Below, piece by piece: positions 6,700 through 12,604 of a DNA stretch of 17,366 nucleotides. The DNA comes from an uncultured Oscillospiraceae bacterium (lineage in GTDB: Bacteria > Bacillota > Clostridia > Oscillospirales > Oscillospiraceae). Position 1 is the first letter of the stretch. Every line of letters begins with the position of its first letter. The notes under the pieces were generated by a model. That model was not told the origin of the DNA, did no database searches, and saw only the letters and a list, made by a program, of their open reading frames with translations. The stretch lies in NCBI GenBank assembly GCA_910587205.1, contig CAJULZ010000056.1:1-17366 (forward strand), written 5' to 3'. The position numbers and the translations under genes are program-made.

Positions 6700-6850
6700 T
6701 GTTTGAAAATTGGAAATGTGCCCAGCGGGAGCGATTTTTTCGCCGGACGAAGCCAGTTTGACGCAGGAATACTTTGTATATTCCAAGGAAAATTGGCAAA
6801 GTATGGCGGAAAAAGAGCCTCCCTTTGGGCGTGTTGACAATTTTCAAACA
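6700..6850. mobile_element. Candidate MITE-like element with 13-bp terminal inverted repeats
   Basis: TGTTTGAAAATTG (6700-6712) and its exact inverse CAATTTTCAAACA (6838-6850) bound a 151-bp AT-richer segment that has no credible gene. Inside are further inverted pairs: GGAATA/TATTCC within 6763-6785, ATACTTTG/CAAAGTAT, and GCGA/TCGC around a T5 loop. A third partial copy of the end motif, GAAAATTGG, is at 6788-6796. I see no clear target-site duplication. It could be a non-autonomous transposon remnant, a dispersed palindromic repeat, or a structured regulatory region. Confidence 0.55.
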
Positions 6851-6912
6851 AGCCATAATCTGACCCTGTAAAAAAGATGAAAACTGGGCATGGAAGCCAT
6901 GTCAGTTTAGCC

Positions 6913-6918
6913 TATAAT
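6913..6918 (+). promoter_or_regulatory. Likely -10 box for the ECF S component gene
   Basis: A perfect TATAAT on the plus strand. The expected -35 positions hold only poor matches, so an activator (for example the divergent MocR protein) may be needed. Transcription would begin near 6925 and give a leader of about 100 bases before the ATG at 7029. The TTGACA at 6834-6839, at the right end of the inverted-repeat element, has no good -10 at proper spacing. Confidence 0.45.
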
Positions 6919-6930
6919 AGCATTAGAACA

Positions 6931-7019
6931 GGGGCCCGTCAAGGGAAAGGATCTCCATGTGTCCCCCGACGAAGGCGGGGGGCACAGATAAAATCTCCCC
7001 GTCAAGGCCCCGGAAGGAG
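6931..7019 (+). promoter_or_regulatory. Folded leader of the ECF S component gene
   Basis: GGGGCC (6931-6936) can pair with GGCCCC (7006-7011), which ends three bases before the Shine-Dalgarno AAGGAG (7014-7019). Inside is a strong hairpin, GTGTCCCCC (6959-6967) with GGGGGGCAC (6977-6985). The motif CCCGTCAAGG is directly repeated (6935-6944 and 6998-7007), as is ATCTCC (6951-6956 and 6993-6998), so alternative pairings are possible. I do not recognise TPP, FMN, cobalamin, THF or preQ1 class I core motifs. A translational switch is plausible but unproven. Confidence 0.35.
7014..7019 (+). promoter_or_regulatory. Shine-Dalgarno deciding the ECF S component start
   Basis: AAGGAG lies 9 bases before the ATG at 7029. 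A longer in-frame reading from around 6957 has no ribosome site and would translate through the leader hairpin into a non-hydrophobic, unfamily-like extension. Confidence 0.75.
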
Positions 7020-7028
7020 TTGTCGATC

Positions 7029-7610
7029 ATGAACCAATCAAAAAGCAGGCGGGTTTTGACCATGCTGTGCATGGCGGCGGCTATGGCGGCGCTGGTGGCG
7101 GTGGGCTCCAAAATACCCGATATCCAGATCCCCTCCCCCCTGGGTACCAACCGGTTCCACCTGGGCAACGTGATGTGCGCCCTGTCGGGGCTGCTGCTGG
7201 GGCCCTGGTGGGGCGGGCTGGCGGCGGGGATGGGCTCGGCCATTTTCGACCTGTTCGATCCCCTGCGTATTATGGAGGCCCCCATCACCTTCCTTACCAA
7301 GGGGCTGTACGGCGTGGTGGCCGGGGCGGTGTATTTTAAGGTGTTCAAGGGCAGGAGCAATTACGTGAACGAGGCAATCGCCAGCGCCGCCGCCGCGGTG
7401 AGCTACATCGCGGTGTACATGGTGAAGTGCTTCCTCTACAACGGTCTGCTGGTGAAGGGCCTGTCTCCGGACGCGGCCTGGATCGCCACCCTGGGCAAGC
7501 TGCCCTCCTCCGCCTTCAACGGCATTGTGGCGGTCGTCTTCGCCCCCATCCTGGGGGTGGCGCTCCACAAGGCGCTGAGGGCCGCGCACCTGGGGGTGGA
7601 ATCGACCTGA
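7029..7610 (+). CDS. ECF transporter S component, vitamin substrate unknown
   Basis: A small membrane protein expected to bind one vitamin or cofactor precursor and to dock onto a shared ECF ATPase module. Seen in 193 residues: an N-terminal basic segment, about six hydrophobic segments, and a conserved-looking run FHLGNVMCALSGLLLGPWWG (about 45-64) followed by GSAIFDLFDP and FLTKGLYGVVAG, which resemble the RibU/PF07155-PF12822 group of S components. Length is typical. The start is set by AAGGAG at 7014-7019. No ECF ATPase or T gene is adjacent. The gene is divergent from a MocR-type regulator; since this family senses PLP, vitamin B6 or a precursor is a reasonable substrate hypothesis, but nothing in the sequence proves it. 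Riboflavin or another vitamin is also possible. Confidence 0.85.
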   Translation: MNQSKSRRVLTMLCMAAAMAALVAVGSKIPDIQIPSPLGTNRFHLGNVMCALSGLLLGPWWGGLAAGMGSAIFDLFDPLRIMEAPITFLTKGLYGVVAGAVYFKVFKGRSNYVNEAIASAAAAVSYIAVYMVKCFLYNGLLVKGLSPDAAWIATLGKLPSSAFNGIVAVVFAPILGVALHKALRAAHLGVEST

Positions 7611-7625
7611 GGGACCGGCCCCGCC

Positions 7626-7803
7626 GGGCCTTCGGCGAGGCACTTTCTCTCCCGTGAGAGAAAGTGCCCAAAGAGACCGCTTAAGGGGTGCGGCCCGGTT
7701 CGCTTCAAGCGCCAAGGGCGCGCTCTCGCTCACAGGCCCGCCCCCCTTAAGAATCCCCGGGGAGCGAAGGGCACGCCGCTTAAAAGCAAAGGAGGCGTTC
7801 CGG
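7626..7803 (+). repeat. Folded repeat, copy A
   Basis: About 178 bases starting 16 bases after the S component stop. Its stems are: hairpin 1, a perfect 13-bp stem GGCACTTTCTCTC (7639-7651) with 7656-7668 and loop CCGT; an outer stem CTTAAGGGG (7680-7688) with CCCCTTAAG (7743-7751); and an inner hairpin GCGCC-AAG-GGCGC (7709-7721). A second copy lies in the opposite direction at 8008-8186, with the same stems but changed bases. Translations across it are spurious. Confidence 0.8.
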
Positions 7804-7873
7804 CTCATCCAGGCTGACGGATTGAGTGCGCTTCGTGCTCCGGCCCTCACAGGGCCTGCCTCTGAGGTGGAAC

Positions 7874-7947
7874 GAAAAAGCGCCGTCCTCCTCCCATCGC
7901 CTCAATGAAATTTGATATCAGGCGCGGGGGCGGACGGCGCTCTTTTT
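7874..7947. terminator. Long terminator-like hairpin between the two repeats
   Basis: GAAAAAGCGCCGTCC (7874-7888) faces GGACGGCGC (7932-7940), which is followed by TCTTTTT. The 9-bp GC core is flanked by an A-run on one side and a T-run on the other, so it could end transcripts from either direction. The 43-base loop can itself pair (CGCCT with AGGCG). It would end S component transcripts that read through copy A. Confidence 0.55.
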
Positions 7948-8007
7948 CAGTTCCTGCGAACGGAGCGGCAGCGGAAATAGGGGAAAATGCGTGCGAAAGC
8001 ATTGCGC

Positions 8008-8186
8008 GCCGGACGGTTTGCGCTGATTTGAAAGCGGCGTGCCCTGAAAAAACGGGGGTTCTTAGGGGGAGGCGGCCCTGAGAGCGGCGGACACGGCCTT
8101 GGTGTCCAGCCGCGAACCGGGGGCCTCCCCCTAAGCATTCTCTTTGGACACTTTCTCTCATGGGAGAGAAAGCGTCCCGCCGGAGG
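8008..8186 (-). repeat. Folded repeat, copy B (inverted relative to copy A)
   Basis: Read on the minus strand, this matches copy A from the first hairpin to a shared tail GGGCACGCCGCTT. Its stems are: hairpin 1 (8146-8159 with 8164-8177), which contains one G-U pair in minus-strand RNA but an A/C clash in plus-strand RNA; an outer stem CTTAGGGGGAGGC (8061-8073) with 8123-8135, 13 bp and perfect; and an inner hairpin GGACAC/GTGTCC (8089-8107). Stem bases differ from copy A while pairing is kept. Confidence 0.8.
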
Positions 8187-8247
8187 CCGGGGGCTTCCTG
8201 AGAACGCATCCCGCCGGGCGCCTGCCCTCGCGCTTGTGGATAATCAT

Positions 8248-8291
8248 AAAATGAAAGGCCCCCCGGCTTACGCCGGAGGGCTTTCATTTTT
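8248..8291. terminator. Bidirectional Rho-independent terminator
   Basis: AAAATGAAAG (8248-8257) pairs with CTTTCATTTT, and the stem continues, after a bulged G and one mismatch, into CCGGC/GCCGG around the loop TTAC. A T5 tract closes the plus-strand side, and TTTTATGATT follows on the minus strand. It is the first clear terminator downstream of the carboxypeptidase gene, which would then carry a 3' tail of about 200 bases. Confidence 0.7.
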
Positions 8292-8491
8292 GAGAAAAGA
8301 GAGAGGGAGGATAGAGATTGTCTGGCTTTCTTCCTGACAAGATGATAATACCAGACTGCAAAGGGGGAATGTTGGACAATTTAAGAACCTTTTGTGAAGT
8401 TTCCGTGAACGTCGCCGGGGCAAAGCGCCGCCCGGGGAACCTGGGGGCGGTCCGGCGGGATCCCCTGGCAAAATCCGCGGGGAGGGGCCCC

Positions 8492-9862
8492 TCAACGCCG
8501 CCCCCGGTAGTTGCGGGAACCGCCCCGGCGATTGCCGCCGGAATAGCTGTACCGCCGGGCGCGCTTGCGCCGGGGCCGGACAAAGCCCACGTAAAAAACC
8601 AGCAGCAGGATGAGCGCGGCCCCGGCGGCCAGCGCCGCCTTGACCCACCACTTATCCCAGTAGAATTGGATCTGCTGCACGGTGTACAGGAAGTCGGAAC
8701 GCGCCACATCGTAGGCGGCCACCATTTTCAACGTCCCGTATTCCGTCCCCTCGTACCACAGGGTGACGGCGCCCAGCTCCTGTCCCGCCGCCACCGGGGC
8801 CTCCACCGACTCGGGCAGGTCGAATACCAGCTCGGCCTTGCTTGGGTCGTAGTCGGAGGGCATGGTGGCCTGGATCTCGCCCACCGGCTGGGCCTGGACG
8901 TAGTCCCCTTCGTCGGAAAGGGTGACGGGCACCTCCCGGATCACGTTCTCCGTGTCCTGGTTGAGCAGGGCGGTGCGGCGAAAGTTGTCAAACGCCCATT
9001 CCAGCAGCCGCTTGGACTCGGAGAAAGACCAGTAGTGGCGGCCGTTTTCATCCACGGTGTCCTCGGTGCCCAGCACCACGCAGTAAAAGGTTCGGCCCAG
9101 CTCGTCCACGGCGGCGGAGGACAGGCAGCGCCCCGCCTCGCCGGTGTTGCCCGTCTTGATGCCGATGGCCTTGGAATAGGTATAGCCGATGGCGTAGAAG
9201 TTGCTCAGCAGGCCGTTGGAGGAGTAGATAACCCGCTCCGGCTGGAGGTTGGTGGCCGGAAGGGTGTAGGAAGGGGTGCGAACGATGGCGCGGAAGGTCT
9301 CGTTGGACATGGCCTCCTTGGCCATGAGGTAGATGTCGTAGGCGGTGGTGTAGTGCTCCGGGTCGTGGAGGCCGTGGGGGTTGGCGAAGTGGGTGTCCTC
9401 CATGCCCAGGCTGGCCGCCCGGGCATTCATCCGGGCCACAAATTCTGCCTGGGTGCCCCCCACTGCCTCGGACAAGATATTGCACGCCTCATTGCCGGAG
9501 GGCAGCAGGTCGCAGTACAGCAGGTCCAGCACCGACAGGGTCTCCCCCGCCTTGATGCCCGCCGTGGAGCTGTCCCAGGGCAGGTCCACCGCCTGGGCGG
9601 AGGCGGTGACAGGGGTGTCCAGGGAGAGCTCCCCCGCCGCCACCGCGTCCAGCACCACCAGGGAGGTCATGATCTTGGTGATGGAGGCGGGATACATTCG
9701 CTCCCGGTGGTGGAAGCCGTAAAGGACCTCGTTGTTGTCCCCGTCCACAATAATGGCGGCGCGGGCGTTGGGCTGGGGGTCGTCCAGCGCCAGGGCGGGG
9801 CAGACCAGGGACAGGGCCGAGAGGCAGGCCAGGAGCAGCGAAAGAATTCGATATTTTTTCAT
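8492..9862 (-). CDS. D-alanyl-D-alanine carboxypeptidase (peptidase S11, DacF/DacB type)
   Basis: A serine penicillin-binding protein that trims the terminal D-Ala from peptidoglycan stem peptides outside the membrane. In spore formers the DacF/DacB types adjust cortex or forespore wall cross-linking. Seen in 456 residues: a signal peptide (1-26, cleavage likely after ALA), then the three catalytic motifs in order, SITK (Ser60, Lys63), SGN (122-124) and KTG (236-238). A C-terminal beta domain follows (about 290-395), then one membrane anchor (about 404-427) and a basic Arg/Gly/Tyr-rich tail of about 28 residues facing the cytoplasm. Length is within family range, slightly long because of the tail. 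GGGAGA precedes the ATG. The gene is divergent from the comEA-like operon with its own extended -10 promoter (9940-9968). Which S11 subgroup it belongs to cannot be settled by eye. Confidence 0.93.
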   Translation of the reverse strand: MKKYRILSLLLACLSALSLVCPALALDDPQPNARAAIIVDGDNNEVLYGFHHRERMYPASITKIMTSLVVLDAVAAGELSLDTPVTASAQAVDLPWDSSTAGIKAGETLSVLDLLYCDLLPSGNEACNILSEAVGGTQAEFVARMNARAASLGMEDTHFANPHGLHDPEHYTTAYDIYLMAKEAMSNETFRAIVRTPSYTLPATNLQPERVIYSSNGLLSNFYAIGYTYSKAIGIKTGNTGEAGRCLSSAAVDELGRTFYCVVLGTEDTVDENGRHYWSFSESKRLLEWAFDNFRRTALLNQDTENVIREVPVTLSDEGDYVQAQPVGEIQATMPSDYDPSKAELVFDLPESVEAPVAAGQELGAVTLWYEGTEYGTLKMVAAYDVARSDFLYTVQQIQFYWDKWWVKAALAAGAALILLLVFYVGFVRPRRKRARRYSYSGGNRRGGSRNYRGRR

Positions 9863-9881
9863 AGGAATCTCCCGTTATGTA

Positions 9882-9890
9882 TGGTATAAT
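9882..9890 (+). promoter_or_regulatory. Extended -10 promoter for the comEA-like operon
   Basis: TGGTATAAT, that is TGn followed by a perfect TATAAT (9885-9890). The -35 region is weak, as is common with extended -10 promoters. Transcription would begin near 9897, about 113 bases before the ATG at 10010. It faces the carboxypeptidase promoter head-on, so the two transcripts overlap. Confidence 0.5.
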
Positions 9891-9939
9891 GGAAACCGGC
9901 TTTGCGGATACGGGGGCGGGAATCAGGATATTCGCCTCT

Positions 9940-9968
9940 ATTATATCAGAAACTTTTTCCCTGCGCAA
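9940..9968 (-). promoter_or_regulatory. Promoter of the D,D-carboxypeptidase gene
   Basis: On the minus strand: -35 TTGCGC (9963-9968), 17-base spacer, -10 TATAAT (9940-9945) preceded by TGA (extended -10). The start point would be near 9933, about 70 bases before the coding start. Spacing and boxes fit a vegetative sigma-A promoter rather than a sporulation sigma factor. Confidence 0.6.
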
Positions 9969-10009
9969 CTGGGAGAAGCAGGCGGTCGGATGGAATTTGG
10001 AGGGATAGG

Positions 10010-10393
10010 ATGAAGCTGGCACGGGCGGATTGCCGGGTTTTGGCCGCGGTTGCGGCGGCGGGGGCTGCTATGCTGCTGTGCTTCGCCCTGCGGACCGCGG
10101 GCATGAGGGTTCTGGAGCCCCTGCCGTGGGAGCCGCCCGCGGCGGAGACGCAGGCGGCGCGGGAAGGGCTGGTGGACGTGAACACTGCCGGGCTGGAGGA
10201 GCTGATGTCCCTGCCCGGCATCGGGGAAGTCCGGGCCAGGGCCATCCTGGACGACCGGGCGGAGCGGGGTCCCTTCCGCCGCCCGGAGGACCTGACCCGT
10301 GTGAAAGGGATCGGGGAGGGGATACTCTCCGGAATGATTGACCAGATTACAACAGGAGGTGGATGGGATGCCGAAGATTTTAGTGGTGGATGA
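10010..10393 (+). CDS. ComEA-like helix-hairpin-helix DNA-binding protein
   Basis: A small membrane-anchored protein whose closest known relatives are ComEA receptors that bind double-stranded DNA at the cell surface during DNA uptake. Seen in 127 residues: one N-terminal hydrophobic anchor (about 10-27), a short Pro/Ala linker, and a double helix-hairpin-helix domain (about 60-120) with VDVNTAGLEELMSLPGIGEV and RPEDLTRVKGIGEGIL. It lacks the SLBB domain that precedes the HhH in Bacillus ComEA, so it is the short form. The start at 10010 has GGAGGG 5 bases upstream; longer upstream reading lacks a ribosome site. Its last 26 bases overlap the response regulator gene, so the two are probably translationally coupled. 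No comEC or other uptake gene is nearby, and a role other than transformation is possible. Confidence 0.82.
   Translation: MKLARADCRVLAAVAAAGAAMLLCFALRTAGMRVLEPLPWEPPAAETQAAREGLVDVNTAGLEELMSLPGIGEVRARAILDDRAERGPFRRPEDLTRVKGIGEGILSGMIDQITTGGGWDAEDFSGG
10354..10359 (+). promoter_or_regulatory. Response regulator Shine-Dalgarno inside the comEA-like gene
   Basis: AGGAGG within the end of the comEA-like coding region, 8 bases before the ATG at 10368. It fixes the regulator start and rules out an in-frame ATG at 10338, which would add ten unfamily-like residues. Confidence 0.8.
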
Positions 10394-11072
10394 CGAGCGG
10401 GTCATGGTAAAGGGCATCAAATTCAATTTGGAAAACGAGGGGTACCAGGTGGAGACCGGCTCCGATGGCGAGGAGGCGGTGGAAAAGGCCCGCACGGGCC
10501 AATTTGACCTCGTCATATTGGATCTGATGATGCCTAAGATCGACGGGCTCCAGGCGTGCATGAAAATCCGGGAGTTTTCCAATGTGCCTGTCATCATGCT
10601 CACCGCCCGCAGCGAGGACACGGACAAGATCATCGGCTTTGAGTGCGGCGCGGACGACTACATCACCAAGCCCTTCAACATCCTGGAGCTGAAGGCCCGC
10701 ATCCGGGCGCTGCTGCGCCGGGCAGGGGCTGCCGCCCAGCAGCAGCGGGAGGCCGACCGCCTCACCCACGGCAGCATTACCCTGGATGTGGCGGAGCGGG
10801 CGGCCTGGCGGGACGGGGAGCCGGTAGAGCTCACCGCCAAAGAGTTCGACCTGATGGCGCTGCTGATGCAGAACCCAGGCCGGGTGTACAGCCGGGAGAA
10901 CCTGCTCAACCTGGTGTGGGGCTATGAGTACATCGGGGAGTTCCGAACGGTGGACGTGCATGTGCGCCGCCTGCGGGAGAAGCTGGAACCTGACCCCGCA
11001 AACCCGGAGCACATTTTGACCAAGTGGGGCGTGGGGTACTATCTGAGCAACAGCGCGGCGATAGGCGTATAG
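10368..11072 (+). CDS. OmpR/PhoB-family response regulator
   Basis: A cytoplasmic DNA-binding regulator phosphorylated by the kinase encoded next. Seen in 234 residues: a receiver domain with the acidic pocket Asp8-Asp9, the phosphorylated Asp52 in LDLMMP, Thr79 in IMLTAR and Lys101 in ITKPF. A linker of about 20 residues (GAAAQQQREADR) follows, then a winged-helix output domain with ELTAKEFDLMALL, SRENLLNLVWGYEY and RTVDVHVRRLREKLE (about 150-225). All active-site residues are present and the length is normal. It resembles the WalR/ResD/PhoP branch. AGGAGG lies 8 bases upstream, inside the end of the comEA-like gene. The kinase gene follows after 56 bases. The regulated genes are not evident. 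Confidence 0.95.
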   Translation: MPKILVVDDERVMVKGIKFNLENEGYQVETGSDGEEAVEKARTGQFDLVILDLMMPKIDGLQACMKIREFSNVPVIMLTARSEDTDKIIGFECGADDYITKPFNILELKARIRALLRRAGAAAQQQREADRLTHGSITLDVAERAAWRDGEPVELTAKEFDLMALLMQNPGRVYSRENLLNLVWGYEYIGEFRTVDVHVRRLREKLEPDPANPEHILTKWGVGYYLSNSAAIGV

Positions 11073-11128
11073 GGGATGGGCCGGAGGATACGGCGGGAAT
11101 TATCGTATAGAGAAAGGGGACGGGCCTC

Positions 11129-12604
11129 ATGGATGGGAGAGGGCAGGCGGCGCAAAGCGCGAAGCGGCCGGAGCCGGAACGGGTGCGCATCCCGTTCCGC
11201 CACAGTTTGCAGGCCAAATACGCCCTGACGTACCTGCTGGTGGTGGCGGCCATCCTCATCGTAATGAACACATATCCCCTGCTGATGGCGGAGAATATGG
11301 TGTTCACCTCCAAGGAGAGCACCTTGAAGCGGCAGGCGCTGGTCATCGGCTCGGCGCTGGCGGTGTCCGAGACCCTCACACGGGAAGGCGTGGAGCAGAC
11401 CATGGCGCTGCTGGAGGATGTGCAGGGCACCCGTGTGCTGGTGACGGACGAATCCGGCCTCATTTTATATGACAGCTCCACCCTGGACAACCGGCTGGGG
11501 GACTACGCCCTCATGGGGGAGGTGGTGGCCGCCCTGCGGGGGAAGGACGTGTCCCGGGCGGAATTCCGGGACGGGGCGATCCGCTGCCGGGCGGCGGTGC
11601 CCGCCATGTACAACGGGCACACCCTGGGGGCGGTGTACCTCTATGAGTATGACAGCGAGCAGGCCCAGGTGCTGCTCACCATCCAGGCCAACCTGCGGTA
11701 TATCTCCATCGTCATCTGCGCGGCGGCGGCGGTGCTGGTGCTGCTGCTGTCCAAGGCGCTCACCCGGAACATCGGGCGGCTGCTGTCCGCCATGCGCCGG
11801 GTGAGGGAGGGGGAATACAGCCACCGGGTGGACTCGGTGGGACGGGACGAGATGGCCCAGCTGGCCGACGAGTTCAACCAGCTCACCGGCCGCCTCCAGA
11901 CCACGGAGGAGGCCAGGCGGCGGTTCGTGTCCGACGCGTCCCACGAGCTGAAAACCCCCCTGGCCTCCATCCGCCTGCTCACCGACTCCATCCTTCAGAA
12001 CGACGCGGTGGATATGGGCACGGTGCGGGAGTTTGTGGCCGACATCGGGGAGGAGGCCGACCGCCTCACCCGGATCAGCGAGCACCTGTTGGCTCTCACC
12101 CGGCTGGACGCCGGGGCGGAGCGGGTCCCCGAACCGGTGGAGCTGGGGGCGGTGACGGACAAGGTGGCCCATATGCTCACCCCGCTGGCCCAGGCGGTGG
12201 GGGTGAAGCTGAACTGCCGCATTGCCCCGGCCTGCGCGCTGACGGCCACGGAAGACGATATCTACCAGGTGGCGTTCAACCTCATAGAGAACGCTATCAA
12301 ATATAACGTGCCCGGGGGCCGGGTGGATGTGACGGTGCGACGTTTGGGGGGAAAGGTGTCTCTGATTGTGTGCGACACCGGCGTGGGTATCCCGAAAGAG
12401 GATATGCCCAAAATCTTCGACCGGTTCTACCGGGTGGACAAGGCCAGATCCCGGGCCGCAGGGGGCACGGGCCTGGGGCTGTCCATCGCCAGGGATACCG
12501 CCCGGCTCCACGGCGGGGATATTAAGGTGGGCCCCAACCCGGCGGGGAGGGGCGCGCGGTTTGAGGCGGAATTCCCCGCGCTGAAGGAGGGTGGGCGGAC
12601 ATGA
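11129..12604 (+). CDS. Membrane sensor histidine kinase
   Basis: The partner kinase of the preceding regulator. Seen in 491 residues: a charged N-terminus, membrane segment 1 (about 32-52), an extracytoplasmic domain of about 135 residues with a PAS-like fold signature (VLVTDESGLILYDSS), and membrane segment 2 (about 188-210). Then come a HAMP linker, an H-box SDASHELKTPL with His272, an N-box NLIENAIKYN, a G1 box DTGVGIP, an F-box FDRFYRVDKARSR and a G2 box GGTGLGLSI. Every catalytic box is intact and the architecture is WalK/PhoR-like without a cytoplasmic PAS domain. A weak AAAGGGGAC precedes the ATG. The stop overlaps the lipoprotein start as ATGA (12601-12604), so those two are coupled. 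The signal sensed is unknown; the envelope is likely. Confidence 0.95.
   Translation: MDGRGQAAQSAKRPEPERVRIPFRHSLQAKYALTYLLVVAAILIVMNTYPLLMAENMVFTSKESTLKRQALVIGSALAVSETLTREGVEQTMALLEDVQGTRVLVTDESGLILYDSSTLDNRLGDYALMGEVVAALRGKDVSRAEFRDGAIRCRAAVPAMYNGHTLGAVYLYEYDSEQAQVLLTIQANLRYISIVICAAAAVLVLLLSKALTRNIGRLLSAMRRVREGEYSHRVDSVGRDEMAQLADEFNQLTGRLQTTEEARRRFVSDASHELKTPLASIRLLTDSILQNDAVDMGTVREFVADIGEEADRLTRISEHLLALTRLDAGAERVPEPVELGAVTDKVAHMLTPLAQAVGVKLNCRIAPACALTATEDDIYQVAFNLIENAIKYNVPGGRVDVTVRRLGGKVSLIVCDTGVGIPKEDMPKIFDRFYRVDKARSRAAGGTGLGLSIARDTARLHGGDIKVGPNPAGRGARFEAEFPALKEGGRT

Noticed and set aside
6624..6851. A minus-strand frame of 75 residues within the inverted-repeat element.
   Set aside because: No Shine-Dalgarno, no hydrophobic or domain pattern, and it spans the element ends; it is most likely a by-product of the repeat.
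6834..6861. TTGACA at the right end of the inverted-repeat element as the -35 of the transporter promoter.
   Set aside because: At 16-18 bases the following hexamers (TAATCT, AATCTG, ATCTGA) are poor, and the CATAAT that matches better is only 14 bases away. The TATAAT at 6913 is preferred.
7654..8287. Several small open frames in the 880-bp gene-free region.
   Set aside because: They run through the folded repeats and terminator hairpins and have no ribosome sites.
8318..9889. A 523-residue plus-strand open frame over the carboxypeptidase gene.
   Set aside because: It is antisense to a protein with all three S11 motifs, and its translation is low-complexity Gly/Val/His without any domain.
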